Of a DNA stretch of 64,000 bases, positions 44,601 to 53,036 are shown piece after piece. The DNA is taken from NCBI GenBank assembly GCA_913057175.1, contig CAJXNP010000015.1:1-64000 (forward strand), written 5' to 3'. Each line of letters starts with the position of its first letter. The first letter of the stretch is position 1. The notes below the pieces were generated by a model, which was given only the letters and a program-made list of their open reading frames with translations, had not been told where the DNA came from and made no database searches. A program made the translations under genes and the position numbers. Source of the DNA: an uncultured Cytophagales bacterium (GTDB taxonomy: Bacteria > Bacteroidota > Bacteroidia > Cytophagales > Cyclobacteriaceae).

Positions 44601-45204
44601 CTTCCGAGTCCTCATTAAATACCTTGAACTGAATGGATGAAAGATCTCCACTTACGGATTCGATCATGGCAAGACCTCCACCCTCTGTTCCCATCCATAT
44701 TTTACCATCCTTGTCCTGAAGAATGGATTTCACCCGGTTATTCGGAAGCGATTTAGCATTATGCGGATCATGTATAAAATGATAAAACCTGTTTTCTTCA
44801 CGACTATATAAGTTTAACCCTCCCCCAAGTGTACCTATCCAGAAATTCTGTTCATCATCCTCAAACAAACACAACACAAAATTTGAACTGATAGAATGAG
44901 GATTGTTCGCGTTGTATTTAAAAGAGGTCAATTCATAGCCATCAAATTTTATCAGTCCGTCTTCCGTGGCAAACCAGATGAATCCTTCATGGTCCTCCAT
45001 GATGTCCCAGATATTTCCTAAACCGTAGCTTTCATTGGATGTCAGAAATTGAAACTGAACATATTCATGAGGAGAATATTGAGAAAAAGCTTTGTTGATA
45101 AAAAGGTTAACTATATAAAACTGAATGAAGACAATACAGAAGATTTTCCGAATTGTCGCAAATTTCCATTTATTGAAAAAATCGTTCAATTTTGCCATTT
45201 TCAC
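41665..45204 (-). CDS. Periplasmic-propeller sensor histidine kinase
   Basis: 1179 aa. N-terminal TM/signal at about 16-40. About 14 Reg_prop repeats forming two propellers span about 50-730 (IWDIMEDHEGFIWFAT, WIGTLGGGLNLYS, WIGTDGGGLSMLS). The Y_Y_Y domain is at about 760-840 (ALEYNFSNQNKYAYLLEG), and a TM at about 845-865 (ILVGLCFLGVGFLILRL). A coiled coil follows, then HisKA (FVYSASHDLSAPIKSIRG) and HATPase (INNGLKYSD, IEDNGIGIDKD, GSGLGLFIVKE). Unlike typical HTCS hybrids it has no receiver or AraC domain and must phosphorylate a separate regulator. Probably senses a glycan-type ligand; the neighbouring sugar epimerase fits. Confidence 0.95.
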   Translation of the reverse strand: MKMAKLNDFFNKWKFATIRKIFCIVFIQFYIVNLFINKAFSQYSPHEYVQFQFLTSNESYGLGNIWDIMEDHEGFIWFATEDGLIKFDGYELTSFKYNANNPHSISSNFVLCLFEDDEQNFWIGTLGGGLNLYSREENRFYHFIHDPHNAKSLPNNRVKSILQDKDGKIWMGTEGGGLAMIESVSGDLSSIQFKVFNEDSEDLRLSGNFIRATVTQDRDGNIYAAAYDGGINVIDSSRKSITYLQHENNNPNSVSSNIQYELFVDSRNRLWIGNQNTGIDLFLIDEKEFIHYRPTNEEHTLNNGEVESFAEDEYSYIWVGTDNGLSLMLDSKNRIPANDFTNFLHEPLDENSILSNSIKKVYVDSNNSLWVSSYYGGINMYNPEIFKFTPIRNKPWIKSSLPSNNVTAFEEDDQGNLWIGTDGGGLSMLSNGVNDIYKNEYQKIRLINPETKEPHNKIKSLHFDENQNLWVGTWGSGLFKYDIQNGQYAYFGIDENHSKFVGYSVNVIELDQNNNIWLGTLTDGVSMYDQENNVFNNYLPTRDNPHNFTSDRINSILVDSKNRVWIGGELGGLNLYDRVNNSFSQITYQDILTDKINILSMMESRGGKLWIGTLSGAIVYDPGKKDAMAFSEQNGLPDNVIHGMLEDKNGNIWMSTNHGIVIFDVENNHAISFDRFDGLQGNRFNNNSLFETSNGLMLFGGTNGWNGCDPNRIRKVNKRPEMVLTKFYLNGELMPVNTPGSPLTSHLNSGKPIVLEHDQNNIGFEFAALEYNFSNQNKYAYLLEGLNDEWQEIGTERRASFTNIFPGTYKLRIRATNKDGFWHEMDEPLTIRIHPAWWQTSGFKILVGLCFLGVGFLILRLRTNYLLKQRDRLQKTIEVHTSELQQKNQELSNMNYEFQAQNEELSSQNDQIAAQREELEFTQEKLREINRDLEDMVEKRTMHLEETIKKLDKTVEELDRFVYSASHDLSAPIKSIRGLIDIAFREKEPEKIRECLTFVKTSVNRFEDVIKSLVDYARNVHFEVSISRVNVHQMVDEVFSQLKFWPEAMKVDFKNQIDEDLEIDTDPYRLSTILHNLINNGLKYSDARKENPYLKVDCQVNDHECELQIEDNGIGIDKDYVKKIFDMYYRASEKSTGSGLGLFIVKESVQRLGGEIKVISEKGEGTRFMVKIPRSLVSD

Positions 45205-45290
45205 TTGACTAAAAATAGCAAAATCTTTGATATTTTGATTTTTTCAGCTCATTCATTCACACTTTTCGTGAAAAATCGAAGAATTTTGAA

Positions 45291-47570
45291 TTAGTCAAAA
45301 AGAGTATACCTGACTCCCAGGAACCCCCTTATTCCCTGGTTAGGAGCATACACATAGGAAGGGTCAAAAGTCAATGCCTGAGGATTGTCAACAGTTGGAA
45401 TGACATTGCCTTGATCGTCAAACTCCACATTTTCGTCAAACGGATCAAATGCCCTGGCTATGCTGTTAGCAGCTGGGGTGAAGTTCAGCAAATTCTTTAC
45501 ACCTCCATAAATTTCCCAGCCTTTTCCAAGTTTTTTGGTCAATTGAATATTCTGTATACTAAACCATGGAGAATACGGATCCCGCTCATCCAAATCACCC
45601 AATAACGGCAACCGCATAGGACCGAATAAATTGCCAGTGTAATCAATCACCAAGCCCCATCGGAAAAACTCATAGCCTATACTCCAAACAGCAGAAAAAC
45701 TTTCTGTTAGTAACTGTCGATAGGATTCGCCCTCCTCATTTACGGCTACATCCATCAAAGTGGCTCCAGCGAGGATCTTCAGTCCATTCCCCCAGGCCAT
45801 ATCCGTATTGATTGAAACACCTTTTGAGACAGAGGATCCATCCAGGTTGCTGTAAATAATTTTATTGGGATCGGTCTCGTAATCCGGAATAATGCGATTG
45901 GTGAAATAAGTATACCAGGCACTCATGTCCAGGCCGATGAAACCATTGCTGGAATGGACAATTTTCGTCACATAGTTTACATTGGCATTCCAGGAAGTTT
46001 CCGGTTCGAGTTCGCCATCAAATATAACATCCCTTGCTCCTGTTAAGGCAGCATGGTCTTCTGTAAATACATTGGCAACCCGATAGCCATTCCCAACACT
46101 TAACCGGATTACATGATCATTATCTCGTGAATTCCATTTATAATTTAACCTGGGAGTGAATATGTTTCCATGAATGCTATTGTAATCGTACCTCAACCCA
46201 ACCAAAACCTTGTTGGTAGGATTAATGGTGATCTCATCTTGTACAAATGCGCCGGGCAGATGGGTGATAGATGGCTCATTGCCTTCGGACGATTGAGTTG
46301 CCGTGGTATTGTCTTCATAATAAGTATATCGATAGGCTACCCCCACCAACATTTCATGTGATCGGCCAACCAGCTTATTCCATGTAAATTGTCCGAAACC
46401 GATGTATTGATCGGCCAGGAATTCGGTGTCTCCATAAACGGAGTTTTGATTATGGCCATTTGTACTGAACTGAAAGTTAACATTCTCCTTAAATGGCAAT
46501 TGATAGAGTCCAAAGACTTCCCACCTGCTGGTATAAATGCTTTCTCCATAAACATCTGTTCCACCGCGGTTTTCATGTGTCCAATCCATTTCCCCACCCC
46601 AACGATCTTCGTACACATATCGACCTGCTATCGAAAAAAGCCTGTTTTGTTTTCGGTTAAAATTCCATTTGTTGAAAACGGATATCCTGTTCTGAAGTGT
46701 GACATCCGTGAAATTATCTCCATTGTTATCGATCGGATGCTGATAATTGAAATAGTTGATCCCCAGAAGAGATTGGGCATTCTTAGCAGAATTAAATTTG
46801 ATACCAATGTCCGTATTGATCTCCTGCCAGGTCGTACCAAATACATCGACCATTGCGCGAGGGGCATTTTCTGTTTTCTTTGTAATCAGGTTGATGATCC
46901 CTCCTACCGCCTCCGAACCATACAAAGTTGATCCTGGCCCCTTAACAATTTCTACCCGGTCGATGAGGCTTTGGGGAATACCGGTAAGGCCATAAACTGT
47001 TGAAAGCCCGGAAACAATGGGCATGCCATCGATCATGACCATGGTGTAAGGCCCTTCAAGTCCATTGATGTGGATATCGCCGGTATTGCAAACGTTGCAG
47101 TTGATTTGGGGGCGTACCCCGTTAACATTTTGCAGCGATTCAAAAACCGAAGGTGTTGGATTTGCTTTGAAAAATTCAGGTGAATACACCTCCACAGGTA
47201 CCGAGCTCTCCAACCGCGAAACTTCTTTCATGGTCCCGGTCACTACCACACTTTCAAGTAATGAAGTGGATTCTTTCAGTGAAATATTAATTTCAGCATT
47301 GGAATGATCTGAATTTATCTTCACTTTCCTGATCTGCATTTCATACCCTACCATCGATACGACCAGGGAATAGTCTCCGTATGGAATGTGGTCGATTTTA
47401 AAATTCCCATCAGCACCAGTAGACGTCCCCAGACTTGTCTCCATCAAACCCACATTGACAAATTCAAGTGGGTGACCACCACTCACGATCTGTCCGGAAA
47501 TGCTTCCCTGCTGTGCAAAAGCACATACATGAAACACCATGAAACATAAAAGAAGTAGAGTTTGATACAT
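45291..47570 (-). CDS. TonB-dependent outer-membrane receptor
   Basis: 759 aa with a signal peptide. A carboxypeptidase-regulatory-like domain is at about 22-105 (ISGQIVSGGHPLEFVNVGL, DGNFKIDHIPYGDYSL), then a plug domain at about 120-235 (PSVFESLQNVNGVRP, IDGMPIVSGLSTVYGL, RVEIVKGPGSTLYGSEA) and a barrel to the end (GIRGFLGVRYTLF, C-terminal FD). The plug holds a Cys pair, NCNVCNTGDIHING, which could touch a metal. With a DtxR-family gene divergent 84 bases away and a palindrome in its promoter, iron or manganese (or chelate) uptake is likely. The exact substrate is unknown. Confidence 0.93.
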   Translation of the reverse strand: MYQTLLLLCFMVFHVCAFAQQGSISGQIVSGGHPLEFVNVGLMETSLGTSTGADGNFKIDHIPYGDYSLVVSMVGYEMQIRKVKINSDHSNAEINISLKESTSLLESVVVTGTMKEVSRLESSVPVEVYSPEFFKANPTPSVFESLQNVNGVRPQINCNVCNTGDIHINGLEGPYTMVMIDGMPIVSGLSTVYGLTGIPQSLIDRVEIVKGPGSTLYGSEAVGGIINLITKKTENAPRAMVDVFGTTWQEINTDIGIKFNSAKNAQSLLGINYFNYQHPIDNNGDNFTDVTLQNRISVFNKWNFNRKQNRLFSIAGRYVYEDRWGGEMDWTHENRGGTDVYGESIYTSRWEVFGLYQLPFKENVNFQFSTNGHNQNSVYGDTEFLADQYIGFGQFTWNKLVGRSHEMLVGVAYRYTYYEDNTTATQSSEGNEPSITHLPGAFVQDEITINPTNKVLVGLRYDYNSIHGNIFTPRLNYKWNSRDNDHVIRLSVGNGYRVANVFTEDHAALTGARDVIFDGELEPETSWNANVNYVTKIVHSSNGFIGLDMSAWYTYFTNRIIPDYETDPNKIIYSNLDGSSVSKGVSINTDMAWGNGLKILAGATLMDVAVNEEGESYRQLLTESFSAVWSIGYEFFRWGLVIDYTGNLFGPMRLPLLGDLDERDPYSPWFSIQNIQLTKKLGKGWEIYGGVKNLLNFTPAANSIARAFDPFDENVEFDDQGNVIPTVDNPQALTFDPSYVYAPNQGIRGFLGVRYTLFD

Positions 47571-47592
47571 AAAAAGAATTTTTTAGATAATA

Positions 47593-47623
47593 CAAATTTA
47601 AAAAGTTAGATTAATCTAACAAA
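47593..47623 (-). promoter_or_regulatory. Promoter of the TonB receptor
   Basis: On the minus strand, TTTG (47623-47620), a 19-base spacer and TAAATTTG (47600-47593) match the consensus TTTG-N19-TAnnTTTG exactly. The start codon lies about 22 bases downstream, so the leader is very short. Confidence 0.75.
47605..47620. promoter_or_regulatory. Perfect 16-bp palindrome; candidate DtxR/MntR-family operator
   Basis: GTTAGATTAATCTAAC is exactly self-complementary and resembles the DtxR/IdeR core TTAGGTTAGCCTAACC. It fills the spacer of the receptor promoter, so bound repressor would block RNA polymerase. It also lies 35 bases before the regulator gene and may control both. Confidence 0.75.
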
Positions 47624-47642
47624 TGTATTAAGAGAATTTTTA

Positions 47643-47650
47643 TATTTTTG
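47643..47650 (+). promoter_or_regulatory. -7 element of the DtxR-family gene
   Basis: TATTTTTG matches TAnnTTTG and ends 4 bases before the ATG at 47655. The start of transcription would fall at or next to the ATG, implying a leaderless mRNA. No -33 TTTG is seen at the proper distance; the palindrome occupies that place. Confidence 0.5.
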
Positions 47651-47654
47651 TTGC

Positions 47655-48311
47655 ATGTCATCGAGAACAGAAGAAAATTATATTAAAACACTTTTCAATC
47701 TGGCAAATGAAAATGGCGAGATTAACATCTCGGAATTGAGTAAAGCGCTGGAAATCAGCATTCCCACTGCTAACAGCATGATCAAAAAATTACACACCAA
47801 AGGGATGGTCAATTATGAAAAATATAAGCCGGTTACCATTACAGATAAAGGCAAGCTACAAGCTGGGTTAATCATACGTAAGCACCGTCTGACAGAAATG
47901 TTTTTGGTTGAGAAAATGGGTTTTGGTTGGGAAGTCGTACATGATATTGCTGAGCAAATGGAGCACATTAAATCATCCATTTTCTTTGAGCGAATCGATG
48001 AATTATTAGGCTACCCCAAAATTGATCCACATGGATCTCCTATTCCTGACAAACAAGGCAGAATGGACAGTCTATCATACCAAAAGCTCAGTGATTGTCA
48101 ACAAGGCTATTCCGTCCGCTTAGCTGCGTTGGCCCACTCTTCCAGCGATTTCCTCAACTACCTGAATACCCGTAACATTAAGCTTGGAATCGACCTTCAT
48201 ATTCTGGCCATCGAGCCTTTTGACAGAAGCATGACAATCAGCTACCAGGATCATCCATCAGAAATGTTCAGCCAGACGATTTGCGAGAAGTTACTTGTTG
48301 AAAGGATCTGA
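47655..48311 (+). CDS. DtxR/MntR-family metal-dependent transcriptional regulator
   Basis: 218 aa. The wHTH is at 1-65 (EENYIKTLFNLANENGEI, ISELSKALEISIPTANSMI, VNYEKYKPVTITDKG). The dimerisation/metal domain is at 66-140 (IIRKHRLTEMFLVEKMGF, EVVHDIAEQMEHIKSS, PKIDPHGSPIPDK). The C-terminal SH3/FeoA-like domain lies at about 150-215. Glu/His residues at the usual metal sites are present (EQMEH). It represses metal uptake when Fe or Mn is plentiful. Divergent from the TonB receptor gene. Confidence 0.93.
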   Translation: MSSRTEENYIKTLFNLANENGEINISELSKALEISIPTANSMIKKLHTKGMVNYEKYKPVTITDKGKLQAGLIIRKHRLTEMFLVEKMGFGWEVVHDIAEQMEHIKSSIFFERIDELLGYPKIDPHGSPIPDKQGRMDSLSYQKLSDCQQGYSVRLAALAHSSSDFLNYLNTRNIKLGIDLHILAIEPFDRSMTISYQDHPSEMFSQTICEKLLVERI

Positions 48312-48664
48312 AGGGTTATTGAGCATAGAAATTATTAATCATTATTTTTCATTGGAAAAAGAAAATACGGTAAGCATTATGATTCAATATCGTATATTCT
48401 CATGAATATCGGTATGCCGTATTTGACCTAAATTTTATCAGTTGATCATAATTCATTAGTAATGGATTTGCTTACAAGTTGTAAAGCAAACAAAAAAATA
48501 TAGATAGGTTAATTGAAAAATGAACACTTTTGACGAATGAAAAAAAGGCCATAGTTTGAAATCAAAGTAAAAAGTATCGTAAGACTTGTTTGACGTATAT
48601 ATTGAAAATTGCAATAATCCTTAATAAACACATCAAAATTTGCTCAACCAAATAAGAAATTGAA
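48312..48664. other. 353-base intergenic region
   Basis: No gene is supported. It is AT-rich. AATACGG and CCGTATT sit about 45 bases apart as a weak inverted repeat near 48363-48423. Nothing else is recognisable. Confidence 0.5.
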
Positions 48665-48988
48665 ATGACTCCTGAACAATTCCACGACATGGCGCTCTCC
48701 TTTCCAAATACGGAGAAAGCCCCTCATTTTGACCGGACAGCCTTCAAAGTAATCAATAAAAGGATATTTGCCACCCTGCACACACCAAGCAAATCGGCCA
48801 ATCTGAAACTAACCGAAGTTGATCAGTCGGTTTTCAGCAATTATGAAAATGGTGCTATTTATCCGGTTCCGAATAAGTGGGGACTGCAAGGCTGGACGAC
48901 CTTTGAGCTTGATAAAATTCCAAAGGAACTGATGCTGGATGCATTGGATTGTGCATACAAGGATGTATTGAAATCCAGGAAGAAATGA
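48665..48988 (+). CDS. MmcQ/YjbR-family protein
   Basis: 107 aa, full-length YjbR fold: LSFPNTEKAPHFDRTAFKV, KRIFATLHTPSKSANLKL, YPVPNKWGLQGWTTFEL. This is a CyaY-like alpha/beta fold, and the family is often annotated DNA-binding though its role is unclear. Its stop overlaps the ATG of the DinB-like gene (ATGA), so the two are translationally coupled. Confidence 0.9.
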   Translation: MTPEQFHDMALSFPNTEKAPHFDRTAFKVINKRIFATLHTPSKSANLKLTEVDQSVFSNYENGAIYPVPNKWGLQGWTTFELDKIPKELMLDALDCAYKDVLKSRKK

Positions 48989-49485
48989 GTAGGGATTTAA
49001 TTTGTAATTATATCAAACAGCTAAAGGAAGTTCAGGAAAAAAAGATCTGGATCGGGGAAAATTTCCATAAAAAATTAAGCCTGATTAATGAGGAAAATGC
49101 TTTCATCAGGCCATTGCCAAACCTCCACAGTGTGGCTGAAATCATTTCTCACCTGATTACCTGGAGAAAAGAAACCATTCTGAAATTAAAAACCGGAGAT
49201 GGAAAACTGACAGATGACAGTGAAGAAAACTGGCTTTCGAATGAACAACTCAAAAAAATCGGATGGAACCAATTGAAATTAAATTATGAAAACACCCTGA
49301 TAGAAATAATTAATATTCTGGAAAATAAAGAAGATCACTTTCTCGGGGAACAATATTATGACACCGATTTTAAAGGAAATTACAAATACCAATTTGTCAT
49401 TGAAGGAATGCTACATCACGACCTTTATCACCTGGGCCAATTGGGAATTATTACAAAACTCTTATTATCAGATGCACCAGGTTAA
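48985..49485 (+). CDS. DinB-family protein
   Basis: 166 aa from the ATG at 48985, which overlaps the YjbR stop. Four-helix-bundle metal sites: His in LHSVAEIISHLITWRKE and the pair in EGMLHHDLYHLGQLGII. DinB-like enzymes are metal-dependent thiol/bacillithiol transferases or of unknown function. Not the DNA polymerase of the same name. Confidence 0.88.
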   Translation: MSRDLICNYIKQLKEVQEKKIWIGENFHKKLSLINEENAFIRPLPNLHSVAEIISHLITWRKETILKLKTGDGKLTDDSEENWLSNEQLKKIGWNQLKLNYENTLIEIINILENKEDHFLGEQYYDTDFKGNYKYQFVIEGMLHHDLYHLGQLGIITKLLLSDAPG

Positions 49486-49646
49486 TTAACGGATAATTAT
49501 TTGACTTGCACGTTTCACAAGAATCTGAAGTGATCTACAGAAATTCAAATCAAATTTTCAATAATTTCATAAATTCATTGAAACAACTCTTTTAAAAAGG
49601 GTAAATTTTATGTAAAATTCGCATCATATAACCGCAATCATACAAC

Positions 49647-52600
49647 ATGTCAATAAGAGTTGCCTTAAGGCATTATACACGTTACGATTACGAGCGTCAT
49701 ATTGAAGTATCACCTCAGGTCATCCGGCTGAGACCTGCTCCACATTCAAGAACTTCAATTAAGGGATATACCCTTCATATTCAACCGGAAAACCACTTCA
49801 TAAACTGGCAGCAGGATCCCTTTGGCAACTACATGGCAAGAGTTGTTTTCCCGGAAAAAATCAATCACCTCGAAATAGATGTGGAAGTGATTGCTGAAAT
49901 GGTTGTCATCAATCCATTTGATTTTTTTGTCGAAGAGTATGCGGAAAAATTTCCCTTTAAATATGAACCTTTGCTCAAAAAGCAACTCCTGCCATACCTG
50001 GAAATTAAAGAAAAAGATCCTCTTTTGATGAGTCTTGTCGAAGAAGCTAAATCAAAGAGGAAAAAGAAAATCCATACAGTCGATTATCTTGTAGAAATCA
50101 ACCAGCTGATCTACAATCTCCTTTCCTACAACATCCGTATGGAGCCTGGAGTCCAATCCTGTGAGGAGACACTAACCATTAAATCAGGATCATGTCGTGA
50201 TTTTTCATGGTTGCTCGTGCAATTACTTCGGCATCTCGGTCTGGCAGCAAGATTTACATCTGGATATCTTATTCAGCTGAAATCCGATACCAAATCCCTT
50301 GATGGTCCTTCCGGACCTGAAGAGGACTTTACAGACCTCCATGCCTGGGCAGAGGTGTACATTCCTGGCGCCGGATGGATCGGTCTGGATGCGACATCAG
50401 GTTTATTTGCCGGAGAAGGTCATATTCCATTGGCTTGTACTCCCAGTCCTGAAAGCGCTGCTCCTATTTCCGGAACAGCAGAATCAGTCAATACTGAATT
50501 TCATTTTGAAAATACCATCCGTAGAATAGTTGAAAAACCACGAGTCACCAAGCCGTATTCCGATGAACAATGGGAAAATATCCTGGCTGTGGGAGACCAG
50601 GTGGATTCGGAGCTTGCCACAAATAATGTCCGGCTGACGATGGGTGGTGAGCCAACATTTGTCGCCATTGACAACCAGGATGCCCCGGAGTGGAATTCTG
50701 CGGCTGATGGAGAGCATAAAAGAAAACTTTCCAACTCGCTATTTCATAAGTTGAAAGATGAGTTTGCACAAGGTTCCCTCATGCAGTATGGCCAGGGGAA
50801 ATGGTATCCCGGCGAGCCTCTTCCAAGATGGAAACTAGCTTGTTTCTGGAGAAAAGATGGCCTTCCCATGTGGTCAAATGATAAGCTGATGGCCGACCTC
50901 TCCCATAATTACGGTTTTGAAGTTTCCAAAGCTGAGAAATTCATGAATGGTCTTGTTTACGAGTTGAACATAGACCCTAAAAACATTCACCCTGCTTATG
51001 AAGATCCTTTTTATTTTGCCTGGGAGGAAAGCAATATACCTGTAAACATCGATCCATTAAAACTAGACCTGAAATCTCCTCTGGAGAGGCAAAAACTTGC
51101 AGAACTGTTGAGTAGCGGATTAGACAAACCTATTGGCTTTGTTGTGCCAATTCAATGGGACGTGGAAGCTAATAACTGGCAGAGCTGCAACTGGAAATTC
51201 CGAAGGAAAGATCTATTTCTCGTTCCTGGCAATTCCCCTATTGGGCTGCGGTTGCCGTTAAAATCCATTCAATTTCTTGATCCGAAGAAAGAAGATATCA
51301 AGCCTGATAGAAGTTTATTTGCAGAAACGGAATCCCTACCAACCATTGAAGAATTGGAAGAATGGATCGATCCGAATGATTCATTCAACAATAGCAAGAA
51401 AATATTCAAAACCGCACTCCTCACCGAAATCAGAGAAGGCAAGCTGTTTATCTTCCTCCCTCCCGTAACTCAATTTGAGCACTACCTGAGTATCGTCAAT
51501 GCTATTGAAAAAGTTGCGGAAAAACTACAAATCCCGGTTTTGATAGAAGGTTATGATCCTCCTTCTGACAATCGGTTACAAAAATTCATGATCACTCCTG
51601 ATCCGGGCGTAATAGAGGTAAATATTCATCCTTCCTCATCCTGGACGGAATTGGTTGACAACTATGGAATTCTCTATGAAAAAGCCGCCGAATCGCGATT
51701 AGCAACGGAAAAATTCAACCTTGATGGACGACATACAGGAACGGGAGGAGGAAACCACGTTACTCTCGGAGGTGTAACTCCATCCGACAGTCCTTTGCTA
51801 AGAAGGCCCGATTTACTGAAAAGTTTTATTACCTATTGGCAGCATCATCCTTCTTTATCTTATCTCTTTTCGACACAATTTATCGGACCTACCAGCCAGG
51901 CTCCAAGAGTGGATGAGGGCCGTGATGAGATGTTGTATGAACTGGAGCTGGCTTTTCAGCAAATACCGGATCTGAAAGAAAATGAAGTTCCCTTCTGGAT
52001 GGTCGACAGGATTTTCAGAAATCTTCTGGTCGATATTACGGGAAATACGCATCGGGCGGAGTTTTGCATTGACAAACTGTATTCGCCTGACTCGGAAAGT
52101 GGCAGGCTGGGCATCCTCGAATTTCGTGGATTTGATATGCCTCCACATTATCGAATGAGTATGGTACAATTCCTTTTGATCAGGACACTGCTATCATGGT
52201 TTTGGAAACAACCTTACAATCGCAAACTGGTAAGATGGGGCACAGCGCTTCATGACCGCTTTCTTCTCCCCCACTATTGCTACAAAGACCTGACGGAAGT
52301 GACAAACGATCTTCGTAATGCAGGATATGATTTTAATATATCCTGGTTTGACCCATTTTTCAGTTTCCGGTTTCCATTCCTCGGAGAGTTGCAGGTAGAT
52401 GACATCCACATAGAATTAAAAATGGCCATCGAACCGTGGCATGTTTTGGGTGAAGAAATGTCCAGCATGGGGACGGCAAGATTTGTGGATTCTTCACTCG
52501 AAAGGATCCAGGTTAAAATCTCCGGCCTGACCGACTCCCGCTATCAGCTTTTGTGCAATGGATGCCGTATTCCACTCAAAAATACCGGTGTTCAGGGAGA

Positions 52601-52997
52601 ATACGTGGCAGGTATCCGCTACCGTGCATGGCAGCCACCTTCAGCCCTGCACCCTACCATTGGTGTTGATACCCCATTGATCATCGATCTTTTCGATACC
52701 TGGACGAACAAATCTGTCGCTGCGTGTCAATACCATGTTGCCCATCCCGGGGGAAGAAATTACGAAACTTTCCCGGTCAACAGCTACGAAGCCGAATCCC
52801 GACGCATCAGCAGGTTCTTTGATTTCGGGCATTCTGTCAACCTGGTTGAACCCACTGTTGTAAAACGGCAGGCAGGGGGAAGATTCGTTACAAAGGTCAA
52901 TATCCTCACCCAATACGAAGCAACCGGAGAGGTGGTCAATCCGGACTATCCGTACACCATGGACCTTCGTCGATATAAAGGCAAAAAGAATTTCTGA
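49647..52997 (+). CDS. Transglutaminase-like / DUF2126 (circularly permuted ATP-grasp) protein
   Basis: 1116 aa. Residues 1-85 are the bacterial transglutaminase N-domain (YDYERHIEVSPQVIRLRP). The cysteine-protease-like transglutaminase core is at about 150-265 (SGSCRDFSWLLVQLLRHLGL with Cys; DLHAWAEVYIPGAGWIGLD with His and Asp). The DUF2126 region is at about 320-1110 (VRLTMGGEPTFVAID, GTGGGNHVTLGG, LGILEFRGFDMPPHYRM, FDFGHSV). In known operons this protein is found with cp-ATP-grasp and alpha-E genes and is predicted to synthesise and process a peptide tag. The two downstream genes complete that set. No signal peptide. Confidence 0.93.
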   Translation: MSIRVALRHYTRYDYERHIEVSPQVIRLRPAPHSRTSIKGYTLHIQPENHFINWQQDPFGNYMARVVFPEKINHLEIDVEVIAEMVVINPFDFFVEEYAEKFPFKYEPLLKKQLLPYLEIKEKDPLLMSLVEEAKSKRKKKIHTVDYLVEINQLIYNLLSYNIRMEPGVQSCEETLTIKSGSCRDFSWLLVQLLRHLGLAARFTSGYLIQLKSDTKSLDGPSGPEEDFTDLHAWAEVYIPGAGWIGLDATSGLFAGEGHIPLACTPSPESAAPISGTAESVNTEFHFENTIRRIVEKPRVTKPYSDEQWENILAVGDQVDSELATNNVRLTMGGEPTFVAIDNQDAPEWNSAADGEHKRKLSNSLFHKLKDEFAQGSLMQYGQGKWYPGEPLPRWKLACFWRKDGLPMWSNDKLMADLSHNYGFEVSKAEKFMNGLVYELNIDPKNIHPAYEDPFYFAWEESNIPVNIDPLKLDLKSPLERQKLAELLSSGLDKPIGFVVPIQWDVEANNWQSCNWKFRRKDLFLVPGNSPIGLRLPLKSIQFLDPKKEDIKPDRSLFAETESLPTIEELEEWIDPNDSFNNSKKIFKTALLTEIREGKLFIFLPPVTQFEHYLSIVNAIEKVAEKLQIPVLIEGYDPPSDNRLQKFMITPDPGVIEVNIHPSSSWTELVDNYGILYEKAAESRLATEKFNLDGRHTGTGGGNHVTLGGVTPSDSPLLRRPDLLKSFITYWQHHPSLSYLFSTQFIGPTSQAPRVDEGRDEMLYELELAFQQIPDLKENEVPFWMVDRIFRNLLVDITGNTHRAEFCIDKLYSPDSESGRLGILEFRGFDMPPHYRMSMVQFLLIRTLLSWFWKQPYNRKLVRWGTALHDRFLLPHYCYKDLTEVTNDLRNAGYDFNISWFDPFFSFRFPFLGELQVDDIHIELKMAIEPWHVLGEEMSSMGTARFVDSSLERIQVKISGLTDSRYQLLCNGCRIPLKNTGVQGEYVAGIRYRAWQPPSALHPTIGVDTPLIIDLFDTWTNKSVAACQYHVAHPGGRNYETFPVNSYEAESRRISRFFDFGHSVNLVEPTVVKRQAGGRFVTKVNILTQYEATGEVVNPDYPYTMDLRRYKGKKNF

Positions 52998-53036
52998 TTT
53001 TCAAAAAAATTAAAAAAAAATCAGACATTTGGAGCT

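Noticed and set aside
48363-48423. Inverted repeat AATACGG...CCGTATT
   Set aside because: Only seven bases paired over a long AT-rich loop; expected by chance in such sequence.
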